Below, piece after piece: positions 33,954 through 41,797 of a stretch of DNA of 64,000 bases (position 1 is the stretch's first letter; every line of letters begins with the position of its first letter). Origin of the DNA: Streptomyces sp. NBC_01707 (GTDB lineage Bacteria; Actinomycetota; Actinomycetes; Streptomycetales; Streptomycetaceae); contig NZ_CP109190.1 of NCBI RefSeq assembly GCF_041438805.1, forward strand, positions 2,728,001 to 2,792,000, written 5' to 3'. The position numbers and the translations under genes were made by a program. The notes under the pieces are model-generated. The model saw only the letters and a program-made list of their open reading frames with translations, had not been told where the DNA came from and made no database searches.

Positions 33954-35804
33954 TTACGGGAGGTCGAACTGCCCGGCCATCTGCTGAATCTTCACGATGA
34001 CGAACTCCGCGGGCTTCACCGGTGCGATGCCGATGACAACGTTGACGACACCGGCGTCGATATCGGCGTCCGTCGTGGTGTCCTTGTCGCACTTGACGAA
34101 GTACGCCTCGCGCGGAGTCCCGCCCTTGAACGCACCCTGCCGGAACAGGTCGTTGAGATACGCCGACGCCTTCAGCCGGATCTGCTGCCAGAGCTGCTCC
34201 TCGTTGGGCTCGAAGACGACCCACTGCAGTCCGCGGTGCAGGCTCTCCTCGACATGCAGCGCGAGTCGGCGCACCGGCACGTATTTCCACGCACTGTCGA
34301 GGGCGTCGGCCCCCTCGAGCGTGCGTGCGCCCCACACCAGCGGGCCCACCACGGGGAAGGTGCGCAGGCAGTTGATGCCCAGCGGGTTGAGCAGCCCGTT
34401 CTCCCGGTCGGTCAGCTTGACCGTCAACGAGCGCACTCCGGCGAGCCGTGCCTCGGTCCCGGCCGCCGCCTTCCACACACCACGCTCGCCGTCCGTACGG
34501 GCGATGACACCCGCGACGGCACCCGACGCCGGGAAGGAACGCAACCGGCCGGTCAGCGGGTCGGTGAACTGCAGGTGCGGGAAGTACAGCCCCGCGTGAT
34601 TGCTGCGTACGGCGTCGAGGGCGCCGATCCCGGCCCGCGCGGCATCCACACTGCCCCAGGTCGAGGGGGAGTCGACGAGCAGGAAGATCCGCCGCTCCTG
34701 ACAGAGCTGCTCGGCCGCGGACAGCACGGTGACCATGTCCTCGGTGGATCCGTACGCCGCAAGCTCCGGCAGGGCCAGCAGGTTGACGTCGTCCACGTCA
34801 CGCAGCGCCTGCACGCCGGTCTTGCGCACCTCGCTGCCGATCAGGTCGCGCGGCCCGGGTGGGTCACCGTCCTTGCCGCCCTGCAGGGGGAAGACGGGCG
34901 GGTTGACCGAGGCTTCGAGGCCCAGGTCGTTGGCGCACTCGCCGATGAAGCGCACCACGTCGTCCGGATCGACGGACCCGGCGACGACCTGGAGACGCCG
35001 GCCGAAGGCGGTGACCTCGGCCCCCGCGAAGGCGTGCTTCCCCGGAGCGTCCGGCAGTGCGCGCAGCTTGCGCTCCAGCAGCAGTGCCAGCTCGGTCACG
35101 TTGCTCGGCGGCTCACCGTCGCGGTCGGGTTCGTGGAGCGTGAACTCCCGCTCCACATCTCCGAACTTGACTTTCAGCTCCACGCCCAGGTCAGGCAGTT
35201 CCGCCGCGAAGGGCTTGGATACGGTGCCGGACGGGTCGGGCCTGCCCTCGTCGAGGACCTTCACCCGGACGAGGGAGGAACCCGCGTCGACGACTGTCTC
35301 GACGTAGCGGCCGTGGCCGGCGTCCATCGAGAGCCCGGTGAAGGACTCGCGGGCTCCGCCGCGCGCGTCGAGTATCTGGAGATTGAACGTCCTGTCCGGA
35401 TCCTGGGTGTCGTGGTCGACGGCCACCCGCAGGCCGGAGCCCCAGACACCGGGTTCCTTGGCGTGCACCTCCAGCACCGGGCACTCGCTGTGTCCCTCGG
35501 TGGAGTGGAGGGTGACGCAGGCTTCCTCTCCGGTTCCGCTCTTGGCCACCCGCACGACGACCGCGACCGTGCCGCCGTTGCCGAAGAACTGATGCACCGC
35601 GTAGCTGACCGCGCTCTGCGAGGTGAGTCCGCCGAAGCGGCGCTCGAAGTCCGCGAAGCTGCTGACCCGCACCGGCTGATTGAGCGGACCCCGGCGGGTG
35701 TGCCCCACGAACGCGGTCACCGAAGTGGTGACCGATGCGATGGTGCGGATGCTGCTGGGAAGTTCCTCGATGTAAACGCCGGGATAGCCCATGTGCGTCG
35801 GCAT
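33954..35804 (-). CDS. CIS contractile sheath protein
   Basis: This is a 616-residue sheath protein. The ATG at 35804 directly follows a GGAGGGGG ribosome site; the longer frame to 36011 includes non-conserved residues. The N-terminus MGYPGVYIEELPSS followed by SIRTIASVTTSVTAFVGHTRRGP is the classical tail-sheath opening. The C-terminus (WKYVPVRRLALHVEESLHRGL, WQQIRLKASAYLNDLFRQGAF, VIGIAPVKPAEFVIVKIQQMAG) provides the inter-subunit beta-strand handshake. Residues ~100-330 are an inserted outer domain that makes it longer than Afp2-4. Only one sheath gene is present, as in Streptomyces CIS. It is the first gene of the operon and therefore sits next to the promoter. Confidence 0.96.
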   Translation of the reverse strand: MPTHMGYPGVYIEELPSSIRTIASVTTSVTAFVGHTRRGPLNQPVRVSSFADFERRFGGLTSQSAVSYAVHQFFGNGGTVAVVVRVAKSGTGEEACVTLHSTEGHSECPVLEVHAKEPGVWGSGLRVAVDHDTQDPDRTFNLQILDARGGARESFTGLSMDAGHGRYVETVVDAGSSLVRVKVLDEGRPDPSGTVSKPFAAELPDLGVELKVKFGDVEREFTLHEPDRDGEPPSNVTELALLLERKLRALPDAPGKHAFAGAEVTAFGRRLQVVAGSVDPDDVVRFIGECANDLGLEASVNPPVFPLQGGKDGDPPGPRDLIGSEVRKTGVQALRDVDDVNLLALPELAAYGSTEDMVTVLSAAEQLCQERRIFLLVDSPSTWGSVDAARAGIGALDAVRSNHAGLYFPHLQFTDPLTGRLRSFPASGAVAGVIARTDGERGVWKAAAGTEARLAGVRSLTVKLTDRENGLLNPLGINCLRTFPVVGPLVWGARTLEGADALDSAWKYVPVRRLALHVEESLHRGLQWVVFEPNEEQLWQQIRLKASAYLNDLFRQGAFKGGTPREAYFVKCDKDTTTDADIDAGVVNVVIGIAPVKPAEFVIVKIQQMAGQFDLP

Positions 35805-36307
35805 TCCCCCTCCATTCCCTTCGCGCACCGAGCAAGGACGCGAGGAAGTGAAGGAAATGTGCGCGCGGGCATCGAGCCGCACACACGATCCCCTTTTGTT
35901 TCCCCCGTCGTTCACCCCGTGCAATATCGGTCTCGCAGGGCCATCTGCATGCGCATGCGCCGGTGGCTCCTGATGCATGAGTTCCTCAGGGGAGTCTGTT
36001 ACGCGCCCCAAGGGCAGGTCAAGGGAGTGAATAGGCCATCCGGCGATGACTGTCAGAGAATTCGACTGCGGATGATTTGGCGTGGTCAGAGCATTTCACC
36101 GGCGGAATATGAAGATTGAATTCACGACCGCTTCACAGGAAGGTCGGCACCTGGGAGGGAAACAAGCCGAATGGGCTCGATGACGGCGCGCCGCCTTCCA
36201 TTCCGCCGGAGCCGGGGCAGGTGGGGCGCGGCGGTGCGGGCGGCAGGTACCGTAGGAGAACGATTTCGTGGGCCTCCTGGCGGGCTGCGTACACCCAGGA
36301 GGCACTC
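35805..36307. promoter_or_regulatory. Divergent regulatory region upstream of the CIS operon
   Basis: About 500 bases lie between the sheath gene and a divergent small gene; this is the only large gap at the head of the CIS operon and must contain its promoter. It is less GC-rich than the flanks, especially 35870-36120. A 12-base palindrome GCATGCGCATGC lies at 35947-35958, about 140 bases upstream of the sheath start, and could be an operator. I could not fix a -35/-10 pair with confidence. GGAGG at 36297 serves the plus-strand gene. Confidence 0.5.
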
Positions 36308-36769
36308 ATGACGACGAACCGCGGACGCAAGGACGTCATCCGCGACCGGATGGCCGCCACCGGCGAGTCGTACAACGTCGCCGCCCGCAATCTCAAGGCG
36401 ATGAAGGACATGGGCGCCACCCGTGACGCCGTCCTGACTCAGCGCTGGCACCCGGCGGACTCGCTCGATGTGCCGTGCCCCTGCGGCGGGACGTGCGAGC
36501 CGGGTGAGACGTGCGAGCGCTGCCACGCCCGGCAGCGGCACGTGGCGCGCTACCCCGGCAGCGTCACCGACGTGGAGACGTGGGTGGACCGGTACGACTG
36601 CCTGGGCTGCTCGTCCTCGTACACGCTGACCGTCGTCCTGCGCGGCCGCCCCTGGGGCGTCGCCGAGACAGTGGTTCAGGGCGGGGCGGCGGAGCCGGTG
36701 GTCAGGGCGCGGGTCTTCCCCGGCGTCGCCCACCCGCTGCTGCGCCCCGAGACCCCCGAGGACGACTGA
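36308..36769 (+). CDS. Conserved hypothetical protein, 153 aa, CxC/CxxC-rich
   Basis: The ATG at 36308 follows a GGAGG ribosome site; the longer frame from 36116 extends into the intergenic region. The N-terminus (GRKDVIRDRMAATGESYNVAARNL) is a short helical motif that recurs at the start of many Streptomyces proteins of unrelated function. Residues ~55-82 contain CPCGGTCEPGETCERCHARQ, and CLGC follows near 100, so it may bind zinc. No signal peptide or membrane segment is present. It is divergent from the CIS operon and convergent with msrB, and I see no functional link to either. Function unknown. Confidence 0.75.
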   Translation: MTTNRGRKDVIRDRMAATGESYNVAARNLKAMKDMGATRDAVLTQRWHPADSLDVPCPCGGTCEPGETCERCHARQRHVARYPGSVTDVETWVDRYDCLGCSSSYTLTVVLRGRPWGVAETVVQGGAAEPVVRARVFPGVAHPLLRPETPEDD

Positions 36770-36800
36770 CCGGCTGGGGGCGGATGCGCCCCGCAGCCGG
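36770..36800. terminator. Bidirectional terminator between the hypothetical gene and msrB
   Basis: CCGGCTG pairs with CAGCCGG, and the stem continues through GGGGCG/CGCCCC with a one-base bulge around a GAT loop. It begins one base after the plus-strand TGA and lies between convergent genes. Confidence 0.65.
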
Positions 36801-36808
36801 GCGTCGCG

Positions 36809-37216
36809 TCAGCTCTCGTCCGGTGCCAGGCGCAGCGAGATCGAGTTGATGCAGTACCGCTGGTCGGTCGGCGTGGGGTACCCCTCGCCCTCGAAGACAT
36901 GCCCCAGGTGCGAGCCGCAGCGCGCGCACCGCACCTCGGTGCGGACCATGCCGAGGCTGCGGTCCTGGATCAGCTCGACCGCGTCCGTGTCCTTCGGGTC
37001 GTAGAAGGACGGCCAGCCGCAGTGCGACTCGAACTTCGTGTCCGAGCGGAACAGCTCGGCGCCACAGGCCCGGCAGGAGTAGACGCCGGCCGTCTTGGTG
37101 TCGGTGTACTCACCGACGAAGGCGGGTTCGGTGCCGGCCTGGCGCAGGACCGCGTACTCCGCGGGCGTCAGCTCCGCCCGCCATTCCTCGTCCGGCTTCT
37201 CGATGTCGTACGACAC
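36809..37216 (-). CDS. msrB: Peptide-methionine (R)-S-oxide reductase
   Basis: This 135-residue protein has the complete MsrB fold. Two CxxC pairs, CRAC (~48-51) and CARC (~97-100), hold the structural zinc. HCGWPSFY (~65-72) is the substrate-binding segment, and RYCINSISL near the C-terminus contains the catalytic Cys. It reduces the R-epimer of methionine sulfoxide in oxidised proteins, with electrons from thioredoxin. Start and length are standard. It lies 10 bases downstream of murC on the same strand, so the two are probably co-transcribed. Confidence 0.95.
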   Translation of the reverse strand: MSYDIEKPDEEWRAELTPAEYAVLRQAGTEPAFVGEYTDTKTAGVYSCRACGAELFRSDTKFESHCGWPSFYDPKDTDAVELIQDRSLGMVRTEVRCARCGSHLGHVFEGEGYPTPTDQRYCINSISLRLAPDES

Positions 37217-37226
37217 GGTGGCTCCC

Positions 37227-38621
37227 TCAGCTCGACAGGTGGTCCAGGATCTGCGGGCCGAGGTCCGTGACGTCGCCCGCCCCCATGGTGAGAACGAGGT
37301 CGCCGGGCTTCGCCATTCCCGCGATGGCCTCGGGAACCGCCGCCTTGTCGTGGACGGCGGTGACGTCGGCGCCGGCCGCCTTCGCGGCGTCGATGATCAG
37401 GGTGCTGGTGACGCCGGGGATCGGGTCCTCACGGGCCGGGTAGATGTCCAGGACCACGGAGGCGTCGGCGAGGGCGAGCGCCTGTCCCATCTCCGTACCG
37501 AGCTCCTGGGTGCGGGAGAAGAGATGCGGCTGGAAGACGACGAGGAGGCGCGAGCCGGCAGCGGCGCCGCGCATCGCTTCGAGGTCGGCGGTCATCTCCG
37601 TCGGGTGGTGCGCGTACGAGTCGATGACCTGGACGCCCGCCGCCTCGCCCTTGAGCTGGAGGCGGCGCTTGACCCCGGTGTACTTGCCGAGCGCGGAGGC
37701 CAGGTTGTGGGCGGGGATGCCCAGTGCGACACCGGCGGCCAGGGCGGCGACCGCGTTGTGGGCATAGTGGCTGCCCGGGACGGAGACCGTGAAGGTGAGG
37801 AACTTGCCGTTCAGGACGACCGTGACTTCGCTGGTCAGACCACGCGGGGTGATCTTGTGGACACGTACGTCGGCGGTCTCGGACTCGCCGTACGTGACGA
37901 TGTTCAGGGAGGAGAGGTCGCGCACGCGCCTCGTCAGCTCGACCGCGCCGGACTGGTCCGCGGAGACGACCAGGGTGCCACCGGGAACGATCTTCCCGAC
38001 GAACGTCTCGAAGGAGTCGTAGATCTCGTCCATCGAGGCGTAATTCGCGTGGTGGTCCAGCTCCACGTTGAGAACGATCGCGACCTCGGGGTCGTACTTC
38101 TGGAAGCTGCGGTCGCTCTCGTCGGCCTCGGCGACGAAGATGTCGCCCTCGCCGTGCGTCGCGTTGGTGCCGGGGCCGGCCAGGTCGCCGCCGATGGCGT
38201 ACGACGGGTCGAGGCCCAGCTCGGAGAGGGCGACGGCCAGCATCGACGTGGTGGTCGTCTTGCCGTGGGTACCGGCGACGGCGATGGCGCGCAGGCCCTG
38301 CATCAGTGAGGCGAGCGCGTCCGATCGGTGCACGACGGGGATCGACAGCTCGGCGGCGCGCAGCAGCTCCGGGTTGTCGGCGCGGATGGCACTGGAGACG
38401 ACCACGCAGGACGCGTCGTCCGCCAGATGACCGGCGGCGTGCCCGATGTGGACGGTCGCGCCCAGTGCCCGCAGGGCCTCGGCCGTACCGGACTCCTTGG
38501 CGTCACTGCCGGCGACCTTCGCGCCACGCCGGGCGAGGATCTTCGCGATGCCCGACATTCCGGCGCCGCCGATGCCGATGAAGTGCGGTCGTTCCATGGC
38601 GGCAGGAATACCGGGTGCCAT
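37227..38621 (-). CDS. murC: UDP-N-acetylmuramate-L-alanine ligase
   Basis: This is a 464-residue cytoplasmic Mur ligase that adds L-Ala to UDP-MurNAc with ATP, the first step of the peptidoglycan stem. HFIGIGGAGMSGIAKIL at residues ~12-28 is the UDP-binding Rossmann start, GTHGKTTTTSM near 115 is the ATP loop, and DEADESDRSFQKYDPEVAI and SYAHHPTEM mark the central and C-terminal domains. The ATG at 38621 is chosen because GGGAGA stands seven bases upstream; five extra residues are possible from 38636. It is outside the division gene cluster where other mur genes usually lie, which is common for Streptomyces murC. msrB follows. Confidence 0.95.
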   Translation of the reverse strand: MAPGIPAAMERPHFIGIGGAGMSGIAKILARRGAKVAGSDAKESGTAEALRALGATVHIGHAAGHLADDASCVVVSSAIRADNPELLRAAELSIPVVHRSDALASLMQGLRAIAVAGTHGKTTTTSMLAVALSELGLDPSYAIGGDLAGPGTNATHGEGDIFVAEADESDRSFQKYDPEVAIVLNVELDHHANYASMDEIYDSFETFVGKIVPGGTLVVSADQSGAVELTRRVRDLSSLNIVTYGESETADVRVHKITPRGLTSEVTVVLNGKFLTFTVSVPGSHYAHNAVAALAAGVALGIPAHNLASALGKYTGVKRRLQLKGEAAGVQVIDSYAHHPTEMTADLEAMRGAAAGSRLLVVFQPHLFSRTQELGTEMGQALALADASVVLDIYPAREDPIPGVTSTLIIDAAKAAGADVTAVHDKAAVPEAIAGMAKPGDLVLTMGAGDVTDLGPQILDHLSS

Positions 38622-38660
38622 GCGCGTATCTCCCAAAAGTTGTGGTGCGACGCCCCCAGC

Positions 38661-39134
38661 CTATTCGCTGTGCGCGAAGAGTTTGAGCACAGGTACGCCG
38701 ACCTTGTGCCGGGCCCTGGACGCCCAGTCGCGGTGGAAGAACTCCTCCACGTAGTGCGGGGCGGTCAGCACGATGACCTCGTCGGCCTCCGCCTCGTCGA
38801 CCACGGATTTCAGCTTGTCCAGCGGGTGGTCCTCGACCACCTGTCCGACCGCTTCGGAGCCCGCCTTGCGCAGCGCGGCGAGCGAGACCTCGAGGGCCAG
38901 CTCGGCGGACTGCCTGGCGTCCTTGCCCTCGGGCTCCCCGAGCTCGCGGGCCGCTTCCTTCAGCTCGCCGATCGCCACGTCGTCGATGGCGCGCAGGAGT
39001 ACGTCCGCCTGGTCACCGCGTGGCTGCATCAGTACGACGAACGAGGTCCCCTCGTCCCCGTGGAGGGTGGTGACGAACTCGACGTCCTCGGAAGTGAGGG
39101 GCTTCTCGATCATCAAAACGCTGGTGAACACCAC
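38661..39134 (-). CDS. Conserved actinobacterial protein, often labelled indole-3-glycerol phosphate synthase-like
   Basis: About 157 residues from a GTG at 39134 that follows an AGAAGG site; a second GTG three bases later and an ATG at 39113 (MIEKPLT) are alternatives. The sequence (TLHGDEGTSFVVLMQPRGDQADVLLRAIDD, DEVIVLTAPHYVEEFFHRDW) is a small alpha/beta protein that resembles universal-stress-type folds and has none of the TIM-barrel length of true TrpC. I have seen such proteins labelled as indole-3-glycerol phosphate synthase in Streptomyces, which I think is a database error carried forward. No catalytic motif is visible. It lies just upstream of murC on the same strand and may be co-expressed with it. 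Confidence 0.7.
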   Translation of the reverse strand: MVFTSVLMIEKPLTSEDVEFVTTLHGDEGTSFVVLMQPRGDQADVLLRAIDDVAIGELKEAARELGEPEGKDARQSAELALEVSLAALRKAGSEAVGQVVEDHPLDKLKSVVDEAEADEVIVLTAPHYVEEFFHRDWASRARHKVGVPVLKLFAHSE

Positions 39135-39262
39135 AGGCGCCCTTCTGTTCCATCGACCGTCGCAGGCCGCTGCCGAAACCGTCCTTCCCCGTGCGGGCAC
39201 GGGGACTGCGAGAGCTATTGTGCCCACCGGAAGCTAACCGGAACGGGACACTCCGATGATTG

Positions 39263-40027
39263 TCAGATCCGACGGTACCGAGTGAAGAGGAACCCGGCCT
39301 CCTCCAACAGCGACGCCAGGGTGAATCGTTCCGGCACCGCCACCGCCGGACCTCCCGCGATCCGCTGGGCGTCCCCGGCGGTCAGCATCGGCGAGAGGGT
39401 CAGACACAGCTCGTCCAGCACCCCGGCAGCGATGAACTGACCGAGCAGCCGGGGTCCGCCCTCCGCCAGCTGCCGGTGGAGCCCGCGGTCCGCGAGTTCC
39501 CGTACGGCCCTGGCGGGGTCCACCCGGGAGCCCTCCCCCGCGGTCACCACCTCGGCGCCCGCCTTCCGGGCCGCTTCGATCCGAGCCGGCGGCGCGCCGT
39601 TGCCGGTGAGCACGAGGGTCGGGACGAGCGGCGAGACGAACAGCGGAAGCGAGAAGTCCAGGTCCAGGCTGCCGCTGACCACGGCGATCGCCGGTGCGGG
39701 TCCCTGCCCGGCCGCCGTCCGCCGCGCGGCGAAGGCCTCCCGGGCCCGGGCCGGCCGGTAACCCTCCATGCGTACGGTCTCCGCACCCACCACGACGACA
39801 TCCGCCAGCCCGCGCAACGTACCGAAGATCCGCATGTCCGTCTCGCAGGAGATCGGCTGCGAGCGGCCGTCGTGCTGGGCGGCGCCGTCGAGTGTGGAGA
39901 CCATGTTGGCGCGCAGCCACAGGCCGTCCCCTTCGGGGTACGCATAGGCGTCGGCCAGCTCGTCCAGACTCCACTCCCCCACTTCGGCAGCCGGTGTCTG
40001 GTCGGTCACAGGGAAGAGGCGTCGCAT
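39263..40027 (-). CDS. Pyrimidine reductase family protein (RibD C-terminal domain)
   Basis: This 254-residue protein has the dihydrofolate-reductase-like fold of RibD-C. Landmarks are LWLRANMVSTLDGAA (~37-51), FGTLRGLADVVVVGAETVRMEGY (~68-90), IAVVSGSLDLDFSLPLF (~112-128) and LAEGGPRLLGQFIAAGVLDELCLTLSP (~188-214), the last with the EGGP substrate/NADPH motif. The family reduces a ribosyl-amino pyrimidine with NADPH in riboflavin or deazaflavin metabolism, but stand-alone actinobacterial copies are often of unknown substrate. It lacks the deaminase domain of a full RibD. The gene diverges from zapE with only 36 bases between starts. Confidence 0.85.
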   Translation of the reverse strand: MRRLFPVTDQTPAAEVGEWSLDELADAYAYPEGDGLWLRANMVSTLDGAAQHDGRSQPISCETDMRIFGTLRGLADVVVVGAETVRMEGYRPARAREAFAARRTAAGQGPAPAIAVVSGSLDLDFSLPLFVSPLVPTLVLTGNGAPPARIEAARKAGAEVVTAGEGSRVDPARAVRELADRGLHRQLAEGGPRLLGQFIAAGVLDELCLTLSPMLTAGDAQRIAGGPAVAVPERFTLASLLEEAGFLFTRYRRI

Positions 40028-40063
40028 TCGTGCAGTCTCGCACGGCGCTTAAGCTTGACAGCT

Positions 40064-41206
40064 GTGTCGTCCTCCCCCGCCGTGCCTGGGCAGAGTCCCA
40101 TAGCCGAAACGGCCCCGCTGTCCCTGTGCGCCCTTGAGCCGCACGTCCCTGCCGACCGTCTGGTCGCCGAGATGGTGCCGCCGCCGCGCTTCGACACGGT
40201 GCGCTTCGACACGTACGTCCCCGACCCCGACCAGCCCAGTCAGGTCGAGGCGGTCAAGGTCCTCAGCGGGTTCGCGACCGGGCTCGGCGGTGCGCACCCC
40301 ACAGGTGCGGGCAAGAAGGGTGGGGCGCGAAGCGCATCCGTCGAGGGGTGGTGGCGGGCGACGGGTGGGCGGTTCATCGGCAGGAAGCCGGCGCCGGTGG
40401 CCGGACCGCTCGGCGTGTATCTCGACGGCGGCTACGGCGTCGGCAAGACGCACCTGCTGGCCTCGCTCTGGCACGCCACGCCGGCCGCCCCGTCACTCAA
40501 GGCGTTCGGCACCTTCGTGGAGCTGACAAATCTCGTCGGCGCCCTGGGCTTCCAGCAGACCGTACAGACACTCAGCGGGCACCGGCTGCTCTGCATCGAC
40601 GAATTCGAACTCGACGACCCGGGCGACACCGTCCTCGTGTCGTCGCTGCTCAGCAGGCTGGTCGAGGCGGGGGTCGCGCTGGCCGCCACCTCCAACACGC
40701 TGCCCGGCAAGCTCGGCGAGGGGCGCTTCGCCGCCGCCGACTTCCTGCGGGAGATCCAGGGCCTGTCCTCGCACTTCCGCCCGCTGCGGATCGACGGCGA
40801 GGACTACCGGCACCGTGGGCTGCCCGAGGCCCCCGCCCCGTACTCCGACGAGCAGGTCACCAGGGCGGCGTACGCCACCGCGGGCGCGAGCCTGGACGAC
40901 TTCCCGTCGCTGCTCGACCATCTGGCCCGTGTCCATCCGAGCCGGTACGGCGCGCTGACGGACGGCGTCCGGGCGGTCTGCCTCACCGACGTGCAGCCGG
41001 TGCCGGACCAGTCGACGGCCCTGCGGCTCGTGGTGCTCGCAGACCGGCTGTACGACCGGGAGATACCGGTGCTCGCCTCCGGACTGCCGTTCGACCGGCT
41101 GTTCAGTGACGAGATGTTGAACGGGGGATACCGGAAGAAGTACTTCCGGGCGATCTCCCGGCTGACGGCGCTGGCGCGCGACGCAAAGGGACTGGTGGCG
41201 CAGTAG
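40064..41206 (+). CDS. zapE: Cell division protein ZapE (AFG1-like ATPase)
   Basis: This is a 380-residue P-loop ATPase. The GTG at 40064 starts the protein close to the conserved region; the long upstream frame is the antisense of the RibD-C gene. Walker A is GGYGVGKT (122-129), Walker B LLCIDEFELDDPGD (~175-188), and SNTLPGKLGEGRF is the sensor region; FDRLFSDEM and KKYFRAISRL lie near the C-terminus. ZapE/AFG1 proteins associate with the Z-ring or act as chaperone-ATPases. There is an actinobacterial insertion of basic residues (KKGGARSASVEGWW) before the P-loop. OsmC follows 39 bases later on the same strand. Confidence 0.9.
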   Translation: MSSSPAVPGQSPIAETAPLSLCALEPHVPADRLVAEMVPPPRFDTVRFDTYVPDPDQPSQVEAVKVLSGFATGLGGAHPTGAGKKGGARSASVEGWWRATGGRFIGRKPAPVAGPLGVYLDGGYGVGKTHLLASLWHATPAAPSLKAFGTFVELTNLVGALGFQQTVQTLSGHRLLCIDEFELDDPGDTVLVSSLLSRLVEAGVALAATSNTLPGKLGEGRFAAADFLREIQGLSSHFRPLRIDGEDYRHRGLPEAPAPYSDEQVTRAAYATAGASLDDFPSLLDHLARVHPSRYGALTDGVRAVCLTDVQPVPDQSTALRLVVLADRLYDREIPVLASGLPFDRLFSDEMLNGGYRKKYFRAISRLTALARDAKGLVAQ

Positions 41207-41245
41207 GTTCGGATGCGGTAACTCCATCATCCGAAGGGAACCAGC

Positions 41246-41671
41246 ATGGCAACCACGCGTCAGGCGCACACGGTCTGGGAAGGCAACCTGATCGAGGGCA
41301 AGGGCGTCGTCACCTTCGACTCCTCCGGCATCGGGGACTACGCGGTGTCATGGCCGTCCCGCGCGGAAAAGGCGAACGGCAAGACCAGCCCGGAGGAGCT
41401 CATCGCGGCGGCGCACTCCAGCTGCTTCTCGATGGCGCTGTCCAACGGCCTGACCACGGCCGGCAACGCGCCGACCCGGCTGAACACCCAGGCCGAGGTC
41501 ACCTTCCAGCCCGGCACCGGCATCACCGGCATCCACCTCACCGTGCAGGGCGAGGTACCCGGTCTCGACGAGGCGGGCTTCGTCAAGGCGGCCGAGGACG
41601 CCAAGGCGAACTGCCCGGTTAGCCAGGCACTCACGGGCACGACGATCACGCTGACCGCTTCGCTCGTCTGA
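41246..41671 (+). CDS. OsmC family peroxiredoxin
   Basis: This 141-residue protein has the OsmC/Ohr fold, which reduces organic hydroperoxides using a reactive cysteine. SPEELIAAAHSSCFSMALS (residues ~48-66) holds the first Cys and ANCPVSQALTGTTITL (~122-137) the second, the expected pair for thiol peroxidase activity. The length is that of the OsmC subgroup. The ATG follows a GAAGGGAACC site. It is downstream of zapE and may be read through from it, but stress-induced expression from an own promoter is equally possible. Confidence 0.93.
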   Translation: MATTRQAHTVWEGNLIEGKGVVTFDSSGIGDYAVSWPSRAEKANGKTSPEELIAAAHSSCFSMALSNGLTTAGNAPTRLNTQAEVTFQPGTGITGIHLTVQGEVPGLDEAGFVKAAEDAKANCPVSQALTGTTITLTASLV

Positions 41672-41797
41672 TCCCACGGGCCACGGCAGACCCGCGACGC
41701 GCCACCAGGCGCAGTGACCCGCATGGTTCCCGCGCAGCGATACGCGTGGTACACACATGCGGGTCACTTCTCCTGTCCGCCAGCAGGGAGTTGCCTC

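Noticed and set aside
6326..35804. Whole cluster as a prophage
   Set aside because: No capsid, terminase, portal, integrase or holin gene is seen; the Afp15-type ATPase, DUF4255 cap and DUF4157 protein indicate a CIS.
34236..36119. Long plus-strand open frame opposite the sheath gene
   Set aside because: High-GC DNA leaves the antisense frame open; the minus strand encodes an unmistakable sheath protein and the plus frame has no recognisable motif.
38661..39134. trpC (indole-3-glycerol phosphate synthase)
   Set aside because: The protein is about 157 residues, too short for the TIM barrel of TrpC, and lacks its catalytic motifs; the label in databases seems to be carried over.
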